Positions 28,930 to 36,229 of a stretch of DNA of 64,000 nucleotides are shown here, piece by piece; position 1 is the first letter of the stretch, and each line of letters begins with the position of its first letter. The stretch is from a virus, in IMG/VR virus record IMGVR_UViG_3300044712_000991, positions 124,001 to 188,000 of that record. One strand, written 5' to 3'. A program made the translations under genes and the position numbers. A model generated the notes under the pieces. That model made no database searches, had not been told where the DNA came from, and saw only the letters and a list, made by a program, of their open reading frames with translations.

Positions 28930-29246
28930 GCCAGGGCTTTCTTGATGGTGTCCAACACGGCCGCTATACGGGCATTATGCGCATCCGCCCCGCAGTTGCA
29001 CTCGGTGTCCTCGGGGTTCGCGCAGGCATCGGGATGCTTGGGACACGAATACCCCAAATCCTCACGGTAATGAGGTAGCACACTCTGTTCCAACACCTTG
29101 ACCGCCTCGGTCAAGAGCGACAGCGGAACGTACTCCACCGCATCATCCTGACCCTCCAGTCGCTGGTCTGCCCACTCCCCGAAGTGTCCGTGGGGTGTAG
29201 TGGACTGCGTGTCCACCCATATTCTTGTCGGCGTGAGTCCCATCAT
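28926..29246 (-). CDS. Unknown 106-aa protein with Cys/His cluster
   Basis: Contains YVPLSLLTEAVKVLEQSVLP and a cluster CPKHPDACANPEDTECNC that could bind zinc or be disulfide-rich. ATGA overlap upstream. Not recognised. Confidence 0.6.
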   Translation of the reverse strand: MMGLTPTRIWVDTQSTTPHGHFGEWADQRLEGQDDAVEYVPLSLLTEAVKVLEQSVLPHYREDLGYSCPKHPDACANPEDTECNCGADAHNARIAAVLDTIKKALA

Positions 29247-29569
29247 CTCTTTCCTTTACGCTCGGGCTTGCTCACCGTACGTACGCGTACGTGTGGGCGT
29301 GCAGACATGGGTGTCGCCCGAGGGTCTTGTCGTTGGAGAATGAACTGCACGGTCACGCTACTCATGCGCACCCCTACCACCTGTAACTTGGAGTCCCGCA
29401 TGGTCTGTCCCTCGTACTGCTTGAGCAACTGCTTGGCGAACCGCCGGAGTGCCCCCTGCATGCCCAACCCCCGCACGGTGTTGTCCTGGAGTTCGGCGGT
29501 CATGCCCATGGTTGCGCCAAATGATACATGATCGGCCTTCTTGCCCTTCATATACACATCGTAACTCAT
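29243..29569 (-). CDS. Unknown protein, paralogue of the gene at 32950
   Basis: 108 aa. MSYDVYMKGKKADHVSFGAT, MTAELQDNTV, then GALRRFAKQLLKQYEGQ and VVGVRMSSVTVQFIL align with MSVDFYRAKK..., ALQRLVKELLKTYKYLG and IVGISLNTIGLTFIL of the 86-aa protein at 32950-33210, so the two arose by duplication. Function unknown. Confidence 0.65.
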   Translation of the reverse strand: MSYDVYMKGKKADHVSFGATMGMTAELQDNTVRGLGMQGALRRFAKQLLKQYEGQTMRDSKLQVVGVRMSSVTVQFILQRQDPRATPMSARPHVRVRTVSKPERKGKR

Positions 29570-29570
29570 G

Positions 29571-29756
29571 CTACACCTCCTCCCGGATACGGTCAGCGAT
29601 GTCCTTCAGGCGATTGAACTGCGCGGGTGAGCACTCGGAGGGCACGGCGTACCCGTTGAGGGTCTGCATGAACTCCCGCTCCCAGTCCGTCAGGCGCGTG
29701 GGATGCGCATTGATGAGTTCCATGTTCTCCTGTACTATCTTCTCTCGAAAGTTCAT
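29571..29756 (-). CDS. Unknown 61-aa protein, first gene of operon
   Basis: Start at MNFREKIVQENMELINAHPT, downstream of the promoter at 29785; the longer frame would include the promoter. Helical; ends FNRLKDIADRIREEV. Not recognised. Confidence 0.6.
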   Translation of the reverse strand: MNFREKIVQENMELINAHPTRLTDWEREFMQTLNGYAVPSECSPAQFNRLKDIADRIREEV

Positions 29757-29784
29757 GCGCGAATGTCCTTCTGTGGTTGTGCCC

Positions 29785-29813
29785 AATATACAACATGGAG
29801 ATCGAAAAGTCAA
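29785..29813 (-). promoter_or_regulatory. Sigma70-type promoter
   Basis: TTGACT, 17 bp, TATATT with GTTG before the -10. Heads the operon 29756 to 26995. Confidence 0.82.
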
Positions 29814-30004
29814 GTCCTGTCCTTCTTTGGTTTCTCGGTTGCCATTCGACAAGTCATACGTTTCCCCACCGTGCCCTCCCAGAGCATACACCAAGCGGTT
29901 CTGTGCAAATCGCGTACTCCCGGAGCGGGACGAGGTCGATACTGCCGACACTCTCCGCACGGTATCTCCCCCTTCTTAGCCCTGTGGTACTCTCGTACGC
30001 TCAT
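29810..30004 (-). CDS. Cysteine-rich 64-aa protein
   Basis: Start at MSVREYHRAKKGEIPCGECR by ATGA overlap. Cysteines in IPCGECRQYRP, AWCMLW and RMTCRM suggest a zinc finger. Basic. Its end overlaps the -35 box of the next operon. Confidence 0.6.
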   Translation of the reverse strand: MSVREYHRAKKGEIPCGECRQYRPRPAPGVRDLHRTAWCMLWEGTVGKRMTCRMATEKPKKDRT

Positions 30005-30153
30005 TGTTTCCTCCACCTGCGGAGGAGTCTGCGACACCACGGCCAATGGCGATGGATGGCAAGTCCGCCCATCCACACCACAAGAAGTACGCACGCCCCG
30101 TACAGCAGTATGGGGGGCGTGAGTGCATGTACGGGTCCTATCGTGTCACCCAT
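30001..30153 (-). CDS. 50-aa membrane mini-protein
   Basis: ATG overlaps the stop upstream by 8 bases; the stop overlaps the next ATG (ATGA). MGDTIGPVHALTPPILLYGA then CVLLVVWMGGLAI form one span, followed by a very basic tail (WCRRLLRRWRKQ). Function unknown. Confidence 0.55.
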   Translation of the reverse strand: MGDTIGPVHALTPPILLYGACVLLVVWMGGLAIHRHWPWCRRLLRRWRKQ

Positions 30154-30421
30154 TAGTTCCTCCTTCACCACCCTGATCCTCGGGGGCTTTCAGTTTTGGT
30201 ATTCCCTGGAACTCGTTGCAGATACCGCTAGCATCCACAGGAAGGTCTGTGGTGGTCGGGGGGCGTCCTGGGTACACCCATGTGAACTGCACCCTCTGGC
30301 AGATGTACTGCCCATCCTCATCACCATACCCGTGCAGGCAGTTCGCACACGCATCCTGATCGCGGTAGCCCTTCGCAGCCAAAGTGGCCTCCGCCTGTTT
30401 ACGCGCCTCTTCGTAGTTCAT
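30146..30421 (-). CDS. Unknown 91-aa protein, tandem duplicate A
   Basis: MNYEEARKQAEATLAAKGYR, ACANCLHGYGDEDGQYICQR, VQFTWVYPGRPPTTTDLPVD, GICNEF. The next gene upstream (30418-30687) is a clear duplicate with the same cysteines. The C...C...C...C arrangement may bind zinc. Function unknown. Confidence 0.65.
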   Translation of the reverse strand: MNYEEARKQAEATLAAKGYRDQDACANCLHGYGDEDGQYICQRVQFTWVYPGRPPTTTDLPVDASGICNEFQGIPKLKAPEDQGGEGGTNG

Positions 30422-30687
30422 GGTGTGCCTCCCGTTGTAGGTGGTAATTCCACGGTGACCTGCCTCTCGAACTTGTTGCATACGCCGTTCGGGTCTACGG
30501 GCATGGTGGTCACTTTTGAGCGTGCTCCAACAACCCATGTCCACTCGAATGTCACACGCTGACACTCGTATGATCCTTCCCTATCATCCCACACATGGGC
30601 GCACACCGCACATGTGTTGACTTCATGGTACCCATCGGCTGCCACGAGCAAGGCTTTCGCCTTCTGCTTCTCTTCTTCATAATCCAT
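30418..30687 (-). CDS. Unknown 89-aa protein, tandem duplicate B
   Basis: MDYEEEKQKAKALLVAADGY, TCAVCAHVWDDREGSYECQR, VTFEWTWV, TMPVDPNGVCNKFE. Aligns along its length with the 91-aa neighbour at 30146-30421. ATGA overlap joins them. Confidence 0.65.
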   Translation of the reverse strand: MDYEEEKQKAKALLVAADGYHEVNTCAVCAHVWDDREGSYECQRVTFEWTWVVGARSKVTTMPVDPNGVCNKFERQVTVELPPTTGGTP

Positions 30688-32095
30688 TGCGCACCTCCTC
30701 CTCCTTGTCGAGTACTTCGCGCATCGTGTGCAGGAAGACCATCGCACACGCGGGAACTATGGCGTTCCCGATGGCTTTGACTTGGGCTTGCCTTTCAGGT
30801 ATTCCCTTACCCACGCGGATAAGAAGTTCCCTGTCGGCCACGTCCATCCCAACGGGTAGCCCATCAGCCAGCACTCCCATACGGGGTTCAACTGCCCACC
30901 AATCGGCGGTCGTGTAGCCCCCGCCTCCTGTGGCGCACTCCCCACCGCATCCCTCAACTTGACACCCCACCGCGTGCCTTCCCGATTCTCCCTGTACCAT
31001 CCATGACCATCGTTGGTCGCCCTCACCGCTCCACCTTCGGCATCCGATGCCCTCGGGGTCGGCCACGGAGTCTGATCGACCGTCGTGAGCGCTACGGTGT
31101 CCGCGAGGTTCAGGCTGTGCGAGTTCTGACCGTTCTTGGTCAGCCTCCTCCCCGTGGGGCTCAGCACCGCATCGGGGTGCTCCACTTCCTGCGCCGTTGG
31201 GGTCGGCCACTGCACCTGCTCCGCCAAGCACCCCGGCACCCAGTGCCTCCCGATGGACTCCCTGTAGGCCTTCCTGCGCTCGTACCTCCCCGGTCCCCCC
31301 GCAATCTCCACCACAGTCGGTGTCAGCCACAGCCTCTCGATCACCAGGGCCATCGTGGTCAGCGACAACCGTGTGGGTCGCACCACAGGCACAGGAGTGT
31401 CCGTGAGGATCAGTTCCTCGGGGGATGGCGTACGCCCCACTCTGAATCTCTCCGAGCGCACCGCCTCCGTCGCCCTCGGTGTCCCCACCCAGACGTTCAC
31501 TATCGGTCCCCTGCGAGACCAACGCTTCCCACCAGTCGTCGGGGAGTCCCCGGGTGCCCGTGGGGTTGCACACGATCCAGATGCGGTCTCGTTTGTGGGG
31601 AGCTCCAAGCTGCCACGCGCCGAAACGATGCCATTCCGCATCGTACCCGATTTCGGCCAAGTCAGTGAGGACTCGCTTGAAGAACTGCCCTTTTTCGGAC
31701 GTGAGGAGCCCAGGGACATTTTCAAACAGCGCCCAACGGGGTCGTACGTTGCTAAGGGCTCGGACGCACTCACTCCAGAGATCACGCGTGTCTTCCGAGG
31801 CTTTGCGCTTGCCCGCGAGCGAGTGGGGCTGGCAGGGGAAGCCCCCTGTGATGAGGTTGATTCCGTCGAACCGTTCTTCGGTCCAGTCGATTTTCGTGAT
31901 GTCGCCAAGGCAGATGCTCCCAGGAAAGTTTCGGTGATAGATAGAACACGAGAACTCTTCGATGTCCGCGTGAGCCACGTTACAGTAGCGCTCTCCCCAC
32001 ACAGCACGGGCGGCCACAGAGAAGCCTCCAATGCCCGAGAAGAGGTCGAGGTGTTTGATCCGGTCATCCACAATCGGCAGAGGTGTGAGCATCAT
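30677..32095 (-). CDS. DNA (cytosine-5) methyltransferase, Dcm type
   Basis: 472 aa. Motif I DLFSGIGGFSVAA (about 17-29), motif IV GGFPCQPHSLAG with catalytic Cys (about 84-95), motif VI FENVPG (about 121-126), motif VIII WQLGAPHKRDRIWIV (about 160-174), and C-terminal motifs IX/X RQAQVKAIGNAIVPACA (about 437-453). Methylates cytosine in DNA, probably to protect phage DNA. The region about 190-400 is Gly-rich and has repeats of VADxxG; the same DNA is open in a second frame with its own conserved-looking pattern (see 30757-32073). Confidence 0.88.
   Translation of the reverse strand: MMLTPLPIVDDRIKHLDLFSGIGGFSVAARAVWGERYCNVAHADIEEFSCSIYHRNFPGSICLGDITKIDWTEERFDGINLITGGFPCQPHSLAGKRKASEDTRDLWSECVRALSNVRPRWALFENVPGLLTSEKGQFFKRVLTDLAEIGYDAEWHRFGAWQLGAPHKRDRIWIVCNPTGTRGLPDDWWEALVSQGTDSERLGGDTEGDGGGALGEIQSGAYAIPRGTDPHGHSCACGATHTVVADHDGPGDREAVADTDCGGDCGGTGEVRAQEGLQGVHREALGAGVLGGAGAVADPNGAGSGAPRCGAEPHGEEADQERSELAQPEPRGHRSAHDGRSDSVADPEGIGCRRWSGEGDQRWSWMVQGESGRHAVGCQVEGCGGECATGGGGYTTADWWAVEPRMGVLADGLPVGMDVADRELLIRVGKGIPERQAQVKAIGNAIVPACAMVFLHTMREVLDKEEEVRNGL
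30757..32073 (-). CDS. Overlapping reading frame with WPTPTA / LNPxWxxWLMGxPxGWT pattern
   Basis: A 438-codon frame, same strand, +1 to the methyltransferase and starting 22 bases inside it (TTG or the ATG two codons later). Its second half reads QWPTPTAQEVEHPDAV, TPWPTPRASDAEGGA and GGQLNPVWECWLMGYPLGWT. I recognise this pattern from many phage proteins annotated as methyltransferase C-termini. It shares nucleotides with the VADPNG and WWAVEPRMGVLADGLPVG parts of the enzyme. Either a true overprinted gene or a shadow repeatedly mis-annotated; the sequence alone does not decide. Confidence 0.3.
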   Translation of the reverse strand: MWMTGSNTSTSSRALEASLWPPVLCGESATVTWLTRTSKSSRVLSITETFLGASALATSRKSTGPKNGSTESTSSQGASPASPTRSRASAKPRKTRVISGVSASEPLATYDPVGRCLKMSLGSSRPKKGSSSSESSLTWPKSGTMRNGIVSARGSLELPTNETASGSCATPRAPGDSPTTGGKRWSRRGPIVNVWVGTPRATEAVRSERFRVGRTPSPEELILTDTPVPVVRPTRLSLTTMALVIERLWLTPTVVEIAGGPGRYERRKAYRESIGRHWVPGCLAEQVQWPTPTAQEVEHPDAVLSPTGRRLTKNGQNSHSLNLADTVALTTVDQTPWPTPRASDAEGGAVRATNDGHGWYRENREGTRWGVKLRDAVGSAPQEAGATRPPIGGQLNPVWECWLMGYPLGWTWPTGNFLSAWVREYLKGKPKSKPSGTP

Positions 32096-32301
32096 CCTTT
32101 AAGTGCTCCATTGGGCATAGATGCTCTGTTCGAGAATGTAACAAACCACCCGAAGTCGAACCACCTGGGTCTCTTCCACACGCCCACCACGCGAAGCAGG
32201 AGCCCCGATGTACAGTCGTGTCTGACTGCTATCGCATCGACCTCCACCACATCACCCTTCTTGAGTCGGGGTGAATACGTGTCCTTGAGTGTCATTTTCA
32301 T
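32092..32301 (-). CDS. Unknown 69-aa protein
   Basis: Start at MKMTLKDTYSPRLKKGDVVE by ATGA overlap; strands EVDAIAVRHD and LLLRVVGVWKRPRW suggest a small beta-barrel. ATGA links it to the methyltransferase. Not recognised. Confidence 0.6.
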   Translation of the reverse strand: MKMTLKDTYSPRLKKGDVVEVDAIAVRHDCTSGLLLRVVGVWKRPRWFDFGWFVTFSNRASMPNGALKG

Positions 32302-32522
32302 TGTATGTCCCTCGCCTTTCTCTGCTGGGTTGTACGCTTTCTGTACTCTGCAATCCACACCACGGCGGTGACCACCATGTAGAACCCCGGGACGATGAAC
32401 GTCATGATGGTCGCCACTTCTTTCCAGTCGATGACCACCCAGTACAGGCATAGAAATATGAGGAAGATGGAGGTGGCTATGGCGAACCCGCCCATTGCCC
32501 CCGCCTCGTGTTCGTTTCTCAT
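32298..32522 (-). CDS. Two-span membrane protein
   Basis: 74 aa: GFAIATSIFLIFLCLYWVVI and TIMTFIVPGFYMVVTAVVWI are two membrane spans with a basic C-terminal tail (EYRKRTTQQRKARDIQ). Holin-like topology, but no more can be said. Confidence 0.65.
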   Translation of the reverse strand: MRNEHEAGAMGGFAIATSIFLIFLCLYWVVIDWKEVATIMTFIVPGFYMVVTAVVWIAEYRKRTTQQRKARDIQ

Positions 32523-32893
32523 GCGGGGTCTTCTCCCTTTTTGTCTTCTCGTTTGATGTTCAGCAACAGCCGCTCATACGGGTCATCCTGCACAGGCGCA
32601 GGTACGGGCTCGGTGGGCGTAGATAGCCCCTCCGCCCTCTTAATGGCATCCAGCATAGCGCGGGTCAGTTTGCTAGGCAGTGGCTCACGAACGGCTAGTT
32701 TCAGTAAGGCAAGCATTGCTGGTGCTTCCGCCATCAGCCTCAGGTCGGCTTCCCGCTGCTCCTCATCTCCGTAGCCCGTGTAGTCCTCCTCACCAACGGC
32801 GAGGTCGTACGACATACCGGGGGCTCGCTGACCACGGATGAACATCACGCCGTTGCGCTTACAGAATGTCCAGGGTGTGGGTGAGTGTTTCAT
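32519..32893 (-). CDS. Conserved small phage protein (HTPxPW / LMAEAPAML family)
   Basis: 124 aa. MKHSPTPWTFCKRNGVMFIR, then ADLRLMAEAPAMLALLKLAV are hallmarks of a common phage family of unknown function, to which the gene at 21741 also belongs. C-terminal part (PTEPVPAPVQDDPYERLLLN) is extra. First gene after the promoter at 32917. Confidence 0.7.
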   Translation of the reverse strand: MKHSPTPWTFCKRNGVMFIRGQRAPGMSYDLAVGEEDYTGYGDEEQREADLRLMAEAPAMLALLKLAVREPLPSKLTRAMLDAIKRAEGLSTPTEPVPAPVQDDPYERLLLNIKREDKKGEDPA

Positions 32894-32916
32894 GCTGTGT
32901 TCTCCTTGTGGTGCAC

Positions 32917-32945
32917 AATATACACTATTGAGACTTCAAAGTCAA
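32917..32945 (-). promoter_or_regulatory. Sigma70-type promoter
   Basis: TTGACT, 17 bp, TATATT. Heads the operon of the Dcm-type methyltransferase. Confidence 0.82.
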
Positions 32946-32949
32946 GTCC

Positions 32950-33210
32950 TCACTTGACTTTTCTCTTCTTGGGTTCCCCGAGAATGAAGGTCAGTCCGAT
33001 AGTGTTGAGACTGATACCCACAATGGGCGTATCCACCCCCAGATACTTATACGTCTTGAGAAGTTCCTTGACCAACCTCTGCAAGGCCGGTCGCAGAGCA
33101 CAGTTCTTCACCATGGCATCTGTGATGTTGATGTGTGCCCCGCCTATGGTCATTGATCTTGACCGCTCATCCATCGGGGATTTCTTCGCTCGATAAAAAT
33201 CAACGCTCAT
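32950..33210 (-). CDS. Unknown 86-aa protein, paralogue of the gene at 29243
   Basis: MSVDFYRAKKSPMDERSRSM, ALQRLVKELLKTYKYLGVDT, IVGISLNTIGLTFILG, basic end. Aligned over most of its length with the 108-aa protein at 29243-29569. It follows tRNA-Val and ends next to the -35 box at 32945. Confidence 0.65.
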   Translation of the reverse strand: MSVDFYRAKKSPMDERSRSMTIGGAHINITDAMVKNCALRPALQRLVKELLKTYKYLGVDTPIVGISLNTIGLTFILGEPKKRKVK

Positions 33211-33239
33211 ATACCCTCCTCGGTTAGTTGTTCAAGTTG

Positions 33240-33314
33240 TGGATGCTGAGGGAGTCGAACCCCCGACCCCCGCCTTGTAAGGGCGGTGCTCTTAACCTAC
33301 TGAGCTAAGCATCC
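33240..33314 (-). tRNA. tRNA-Val (anticodon TAC)
   Basis: Acceptor GGATGCT/AGCATCC, anticodon stem CCGCC/GGCGG with loop CTTACAA (anticodon TAC), T-arm GGGGGTTCGACTCCCTC. Discriminator A; full CCA not encoded. Reads GTA codons. Confidence 0.93.
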
Positions 33315-33505
33315 AATAGAAGTACAGTATGTGGCTTCGCCGTTGTGTCGCCAACGGAGCTGGATACGATATCGGAGTCGTTGCTCAATCGCTCTCCGGT
33401 GAGTTTTCCACCACACGGTCAGCGTACGACGGATGCTACTTGTGCTGCGCTGAGAGTCGTACACCTACCTCACACGGTCCGTCCTTGCGGCTACTGTACC
33501 TCTTG
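33315..33505. other. Inter-tRNA spacer, no gene seen
   Basis: About 190 bases between two tRNAs. I see no ORF with a ribosome-binding site and no third cloverleaf. Confidence 0.5.
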
Positions 33506-33579
33506 TGGACCCGCCCCGACTCGAACGGGGGACTACCTGATTATGAGTCAGGTGCTCTAACCAACTGAGCTACGGGTCC
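33506..33579 (-). tRNA. tRNA with anticodon CAT (elongator Met or Ile2)
   Basis: Acceptor GGACCCG/CGGGTCC, D-arm GCTCAGTTGGTTAGAGC, anticodon stem CCTGA/TCAGG with loop CTCATAA, T-arm CCCCGTTCGAGTCGGGG. The G1-C72 pair excludes an initiator. Whether C34 is lysidinylated (Ile, AUA) or not (Met) cannot be told from sequence alone. Confidence 0.9.
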
Positions 33580-33590
33580 AGTACCGACTG

Positions 33591-33773
33591 CTACTTAGCG
33601 AAGTGCTCTCCCAGGGTCTTGCACGCCCACGCGAGCACGAGACACGCGAGGACACCCAAAACTCCAAAGGAGAGCCCCCAATCCTCCCGCCGAATGGTCA
33701 CCACGAGCGCCCAGATGAGACCGATAAAGAAGACCAAGAGGATGCCACCTGCGAGAATGATCTGCCAATCCAT
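33591..33773 (-). CDS. 60-aa two-span membrane protein
   Basis: MDWQIILAGGILLVFFIGLI and SFGVLGVLACLVLAWACKTL are two spans, separated by a short basic loop (VVTIRREDWGL). The N-terminus MDWQ is shared with the next membrane protein (33811-34005). Confidence 0.6.
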   Translation of the reverse strand: MDWQIILAGGILLVFFIGLIWALVVTIRREDWGLSFGVLGVLACLVLAWACKTLGEHFAK

Positions 33774-33810
33774 TACGTACGCTCCTTTTCTTGTGTACTA
33801 CATACTGCAC

Positions 33811-34005
33811 TCAGTGATACAGCCTATCGATGACCACGTGCACCGCCCACATACATACGACAATCACCGCGAACGCACCGCAGAAGACAGCAAACGTCTT
33901 ATCGTACGATCGCAGGGACTTCACAAGCGCCTCCACAAAGACCCACACCGAAGGCACGAGTACGACTGTAAGAATTGTCACGGCTACCCAAAACTGCCAA
34001 TCCAT
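33811..34005 (-). CDS. 64-aa two-span membrane protein
   Basis: Start at MDWQFWVAVTILTVVLVPSV after GGGAGGTCGCT; the longer frame would read through tRNA-Leu. Spans near residues 3-27 and 40-60 (FAVFCGAFAVIVVCMWAVHV) around a basic loop (KSLRSYDK). Same topology as the adjacent 60-aa protein, so they could form a pair such as holin and antiholin; unproven. Confidence 0.6.
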   Translation of the reverse strand: MDWQFWVAVTILTVVLVPSVWVFVEALVKSLRSYDKTFAVFCGAFAVIVVCMWAVHVVIDRLYH

Positions 34006-34028
34006 AGCGACCTCCCTCTGAATGTTTG

Positions 34029-34110
34029 TGTCGAGAACAGGACTTGAACCTGCATGGGTCTCCCCAGTGGCTCCTAAGGCCACCGCGTCTGCCAATTCCG
34101 CCATCCCGAC
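34029..34110 (-). tRNA. tRNA-Leu (anticodon TAG)
   Basis: Class II tRNA: acceptor GTCGGGA/TCTCGAC (one G-T pair), anticodon stem GTGGC/GCCAC with loop CTTAGGA, variable arm TGGGGAGACCCA, T-arm CAGGTTCAAGTCCTG. Discriminator A, no encoded CCA. Reads CTA codons. Confidence 0.93.
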
Positions 34111-34151
34111 ATTGTATCTAGGCTGTTAAGTTCCTTGTGTGCTGTAATGAC

Positions 34152-34448
34152 TCACCAGGCGAAACGTGGGTATTTAGAATTCATGTGTCTCACTTGCTCA
34201 CAAGCGATCATCGCATCGTATTCTTGTTTAGGGATAGTCTTCCAGTTCATAATAGTCACACTACGCGAGGGATTCGTCGTCTCCCGCCACCACTGGAGCG
34301 GATGTACATTCACCACAAAATTCGCATACGCAGGCACGCCATCCGCCCCCGAGATGAACGCTGTCACTAGGTAGTAGGTAGTCTGCGTGACTTCCCGCTG
34401 TTCAACAGACTTGGAGATCGGGCGCTTACGTGGCGATACTTTTTTCAT
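34152..34448 (-). CDS. Unknown 98-aa protein, paralogue of the gene at 34632
   Basis: Basic start MKKVSPRKRPISKSV, then TTYYLVTAFISGADGVPAYA, FVVNVHPLQWW and IPKQEYDAMIACEQV. The YY.vT...DG....F.V...P..W......ITK.QYD pattern is shared with the 88-aa protein at 34632-34898. Function unknown. Confidence 0.65.
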   Translation of the reverse strand: MKKVSPRKRPISKSVEQREVTQTTYYLVTAFISGADGVPAYANFVVNVHPLQWWRETTNPSRSVTIMNWKTIPKQEYDAMIACEQVRHMNSKYPRFAW

Positions 34449-34452
34449 TGTT

Positions 34453-34635
34453 TCACCTTGTGATGAAATTGGATGTTTGGATATTGATTAGCGCCCTCCG
34501 GCGCTCAACCTTCAGGTACTCCCCGAGCGCGAGCCTCGCGGGTCGGCAACTGTTAATGTGCGCTTGAAAGTTCGCCTCGGGGCGCACCACCCGCTTCTGA
34601 CAGTGGGGGCACTTCGCTACCTGGATGGTGGTCAT
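34453..34635 (-). CDS. C2H2-like zinc-finger protein
   Basis: 60 aa. VAKCPHCQKRVVRPEANFQA then HINSC gives a C-x2-C-x15-H-x3-C finger (a U1/BED-like spacing). Basic tail (YLKVERRRAL). ATGA overlap with the gene upstream. A DNA- or RNA-binding role is inferred. Confidence 0.65.
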   Translation of the reverse strand: MTTIQVAKCPHCQKRVVRPEANFQAHINSCRPARLALGEYLKVERRRALINIQTSNFITR

Positions 34636-34898
34636 GCGTGCACAATCTCCCCATCGTTAGGAACCGACCCTGTCTGACGGTAGAAGTCATACTGCGCTTT
34701 CGTTATCTCCTGACAGAACAGTATTGGTGTACTCATGTGACCCGTTGCCCAATCCATGGGATCACTGCTGGTTACAGTAAACCCCACACTCCACCGGCCA
34801 TCGCGGGGGCTACGTCCCACAGTAATGTAGTAGTACTTCTCGGCATCCCCTCCCGCCGAGGAGGGTACAGTACGGTTGGACACTCTCAAGGGGCTCAT
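34632..34898 (-). CDS. Unknown 88-aa protein, paralogue of the gene at 34152
   Basis: GDAEKYYYITVGRSPRDGRW, SVGFTVTSSDPMDWATG, LFCQEITKAQYDFYRQTG. Shares a domain with the 98-aa neighbour. ATGA links it to the methyltransferase-like gene upstream. Confidence 0.65.
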   Translation of the reverse strand: MSPLRVSNRTVPSSAGGDAEKYYYITVGRSPRDGRWSVGFTVTSSDPMDWATGHMSTPILFCQEITKAQYDFYRQTGSVPNDGEIVHA

Positions 34899-35554
34899 GT
34901 GGTCTCCTTTTTGAACGCTGTGTTACCGATCTTCAGCAGGGTCACCCGTGGTGCCCACTGCTCGGCCATCGCCCTCGCGATGCCAGGGAAGGTCTTCGAC
35001 CTCGCCTTCGCACGTTCTGCGGGCGGGAGTTTCCAGAGGTCGGCGTACCACTTGTCCATCGACTTCCCCGAACCGAAGACCACACGCTCCCCTGGCTCGA
35101 CCACATTTGTGGGCTCCAACAACGGAAGTCCACGGAGCCACAGGCAGGTCTTCTTCGAGTACGGATCACCGAACATGTACGGCTGAATCACTTGGTCGGG
35201 CTTCCGCCACACCCGGGACATGATGCCCACGGGGTTCTCGATAGCCACTCGGGGGCACTTCGATGGGAGGATGGTCGCAAAGCGCATAAAGAAGTCCACG
35301 CCCTGCTGTTGCCGGCCATCCTTGCGCTTCTGTTCGAACCACGCAGCGCCCGAGACCGCGAGGTGCGTACACGGGGGAAAGGCGATGATCATATCCCACT
35401 GCTGATCGAGCAGGGGGAGGACATCCTGCTCCAAGTGCCACTCGGGGTGCGCCCCCGAGCAGGGGAGAATATCACAGGAGTACGCTTCATGCCCGAGCGC
35501 ACGGAGTTCTGTCGTCACCGCCTGAGACTCTTCACACGCAACTAACACCCTCAT
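34895..35554 (-). CDS. DNA methyltransferase-like protein, short Dcm type (A)
   Basis: 219 aa. SAM-binding start MRVLVACEESQAVTTELRAL, catalytic-loop equivalent MIIAFPPCTHLAVSG (about 55-69; PPC-T where Dcm enzymes have PCQ), VAIENPVGI (about 102-110), and the region QVIQPYMFGDPYSKKTCLWL. This short family is annotated in phages as cytosine methyltransferase; the altered Cys motif leaves activity and base specificity open. The gene at 35627 is a paralogue. Confidence 0.7.
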   Translation of the reverse strand: MRVLVACEESQAVTTELRALGHEAYSCDILPCSGAHPEWHLEQDVLPLLDQQWDMIIAFPPCTHLAVSGAAWFEQKRKDGRQQQGVDFFMRFATILPSKCPRVAIENPVGIMSRVWRKPDQVIQPYMFGDPYSKKTCLWLRGLPLLEPTNVVEPGERVVFGSGKSMDKWYADLWKLPPAERAKARSKTFPGIARAMAEQWAPRVTLLKIGNTAFKKETT

Positions 35555-35577
35555 CTGTCCTCCTAAAAGTTACCCCT

Positions 35578-35606
35578 AATATACACACTCCGTTCGTGAT
35601 TGTCAA
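35578..35606 (-). promoter_or_regulatory. Sigma70-type promoter with consensus -35
   Basis: TTGACA, 17 bp, TATATT. Heads the operon that includes methyltransferase A, three tRNAs and membrane proteins down to 32950. Confidence 0.82.
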
Positions 35607-35626
35607 CACCCCTTGAAAATAATGTT

Positions 35627-36229
35627 CTACCCCCATTGAGAAGCCATGGCCTTTGCGACACCCTCGAAGGTCTTGCTTGCTGTTTTCGCATCATGAGCCA
35701 CGCCTCTACTCCCACCCCGCCCTCTAGCGAAGCCCCCCGTGTTGCTTGGTAAGTACGGTGTGAACTCCTTGACGACCTTCGTCGGAACAAGGGAGGGCAG
35801 TCCTTTGAGCCACAACAGCGTACGTTTTGAATACGGGTGACCAAATTGATACGGCTGTATGACCTGTGTTGGCTCAGGAAGCCCGATGATCTTCAATGGT
35901 GTTGGATTCTCTATGGCCACCCTGGGGCACCCACTACGGTAGAACATCATGAAAAACTCTTTTGCTTCCAACGCTTTTGCTAGACGCGCCTCATCCACAT
36001 TCCCTGCCGTGGGGTACATGAACCTCGCGCCCGCCTTGCTCATATACGTGCACGGGGGGTGTGCGATTATCAAGTCCCACCCATCATCTAGTACCTTCAG
36101 CACGTCGCCCTGTATGTGATTCCCTGGCGTCTCTGTCGGTAGCAGGTCGCAACTCCACGCATCGTGACCACGGGAGGCAAAGGCATCCCGGACAGCCCCG
36201 CTGAACTCACACGCGACGAGGACTCTCAC
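35627..36229 (-). CDS. DNA methyltransferase-like protein, short Dcm type (B)
   Basis: 200 aa. MRVLVACEFSGAVRDAFASR, DLIIAHPPCTYMSKAG (about 52-67), VAIENPTPLKIIGLPEPTQV, QPYQFGHPYSKRTLLWLKGL. About a third identical by eye to the gene at 34895-35554, with the same PPCT motif. Ends with FEGVAKAMASQWG. It lacks its own promoter and follows the operon of the third methyltransferase. Confidence 0.7.
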   Translation of the reverse strand: MRVLVACEFSGAVRDAFASRGHDAWSCDLLPTETPGNHIQGDVLKVLDDGWDLIIAHPPCTYMSKAGARFMYPTAGNVDEARLAKALEAKEFFMMFYRSGCPRVAIENPTPLKIIGLPEPTQVIQPYQFGHPYSKRTLLWLKGLPSLVPTKVVKEFTPYLPSNTGGFARGRGGSRGVAHDAKTASKTFEGVAKAMASQWG

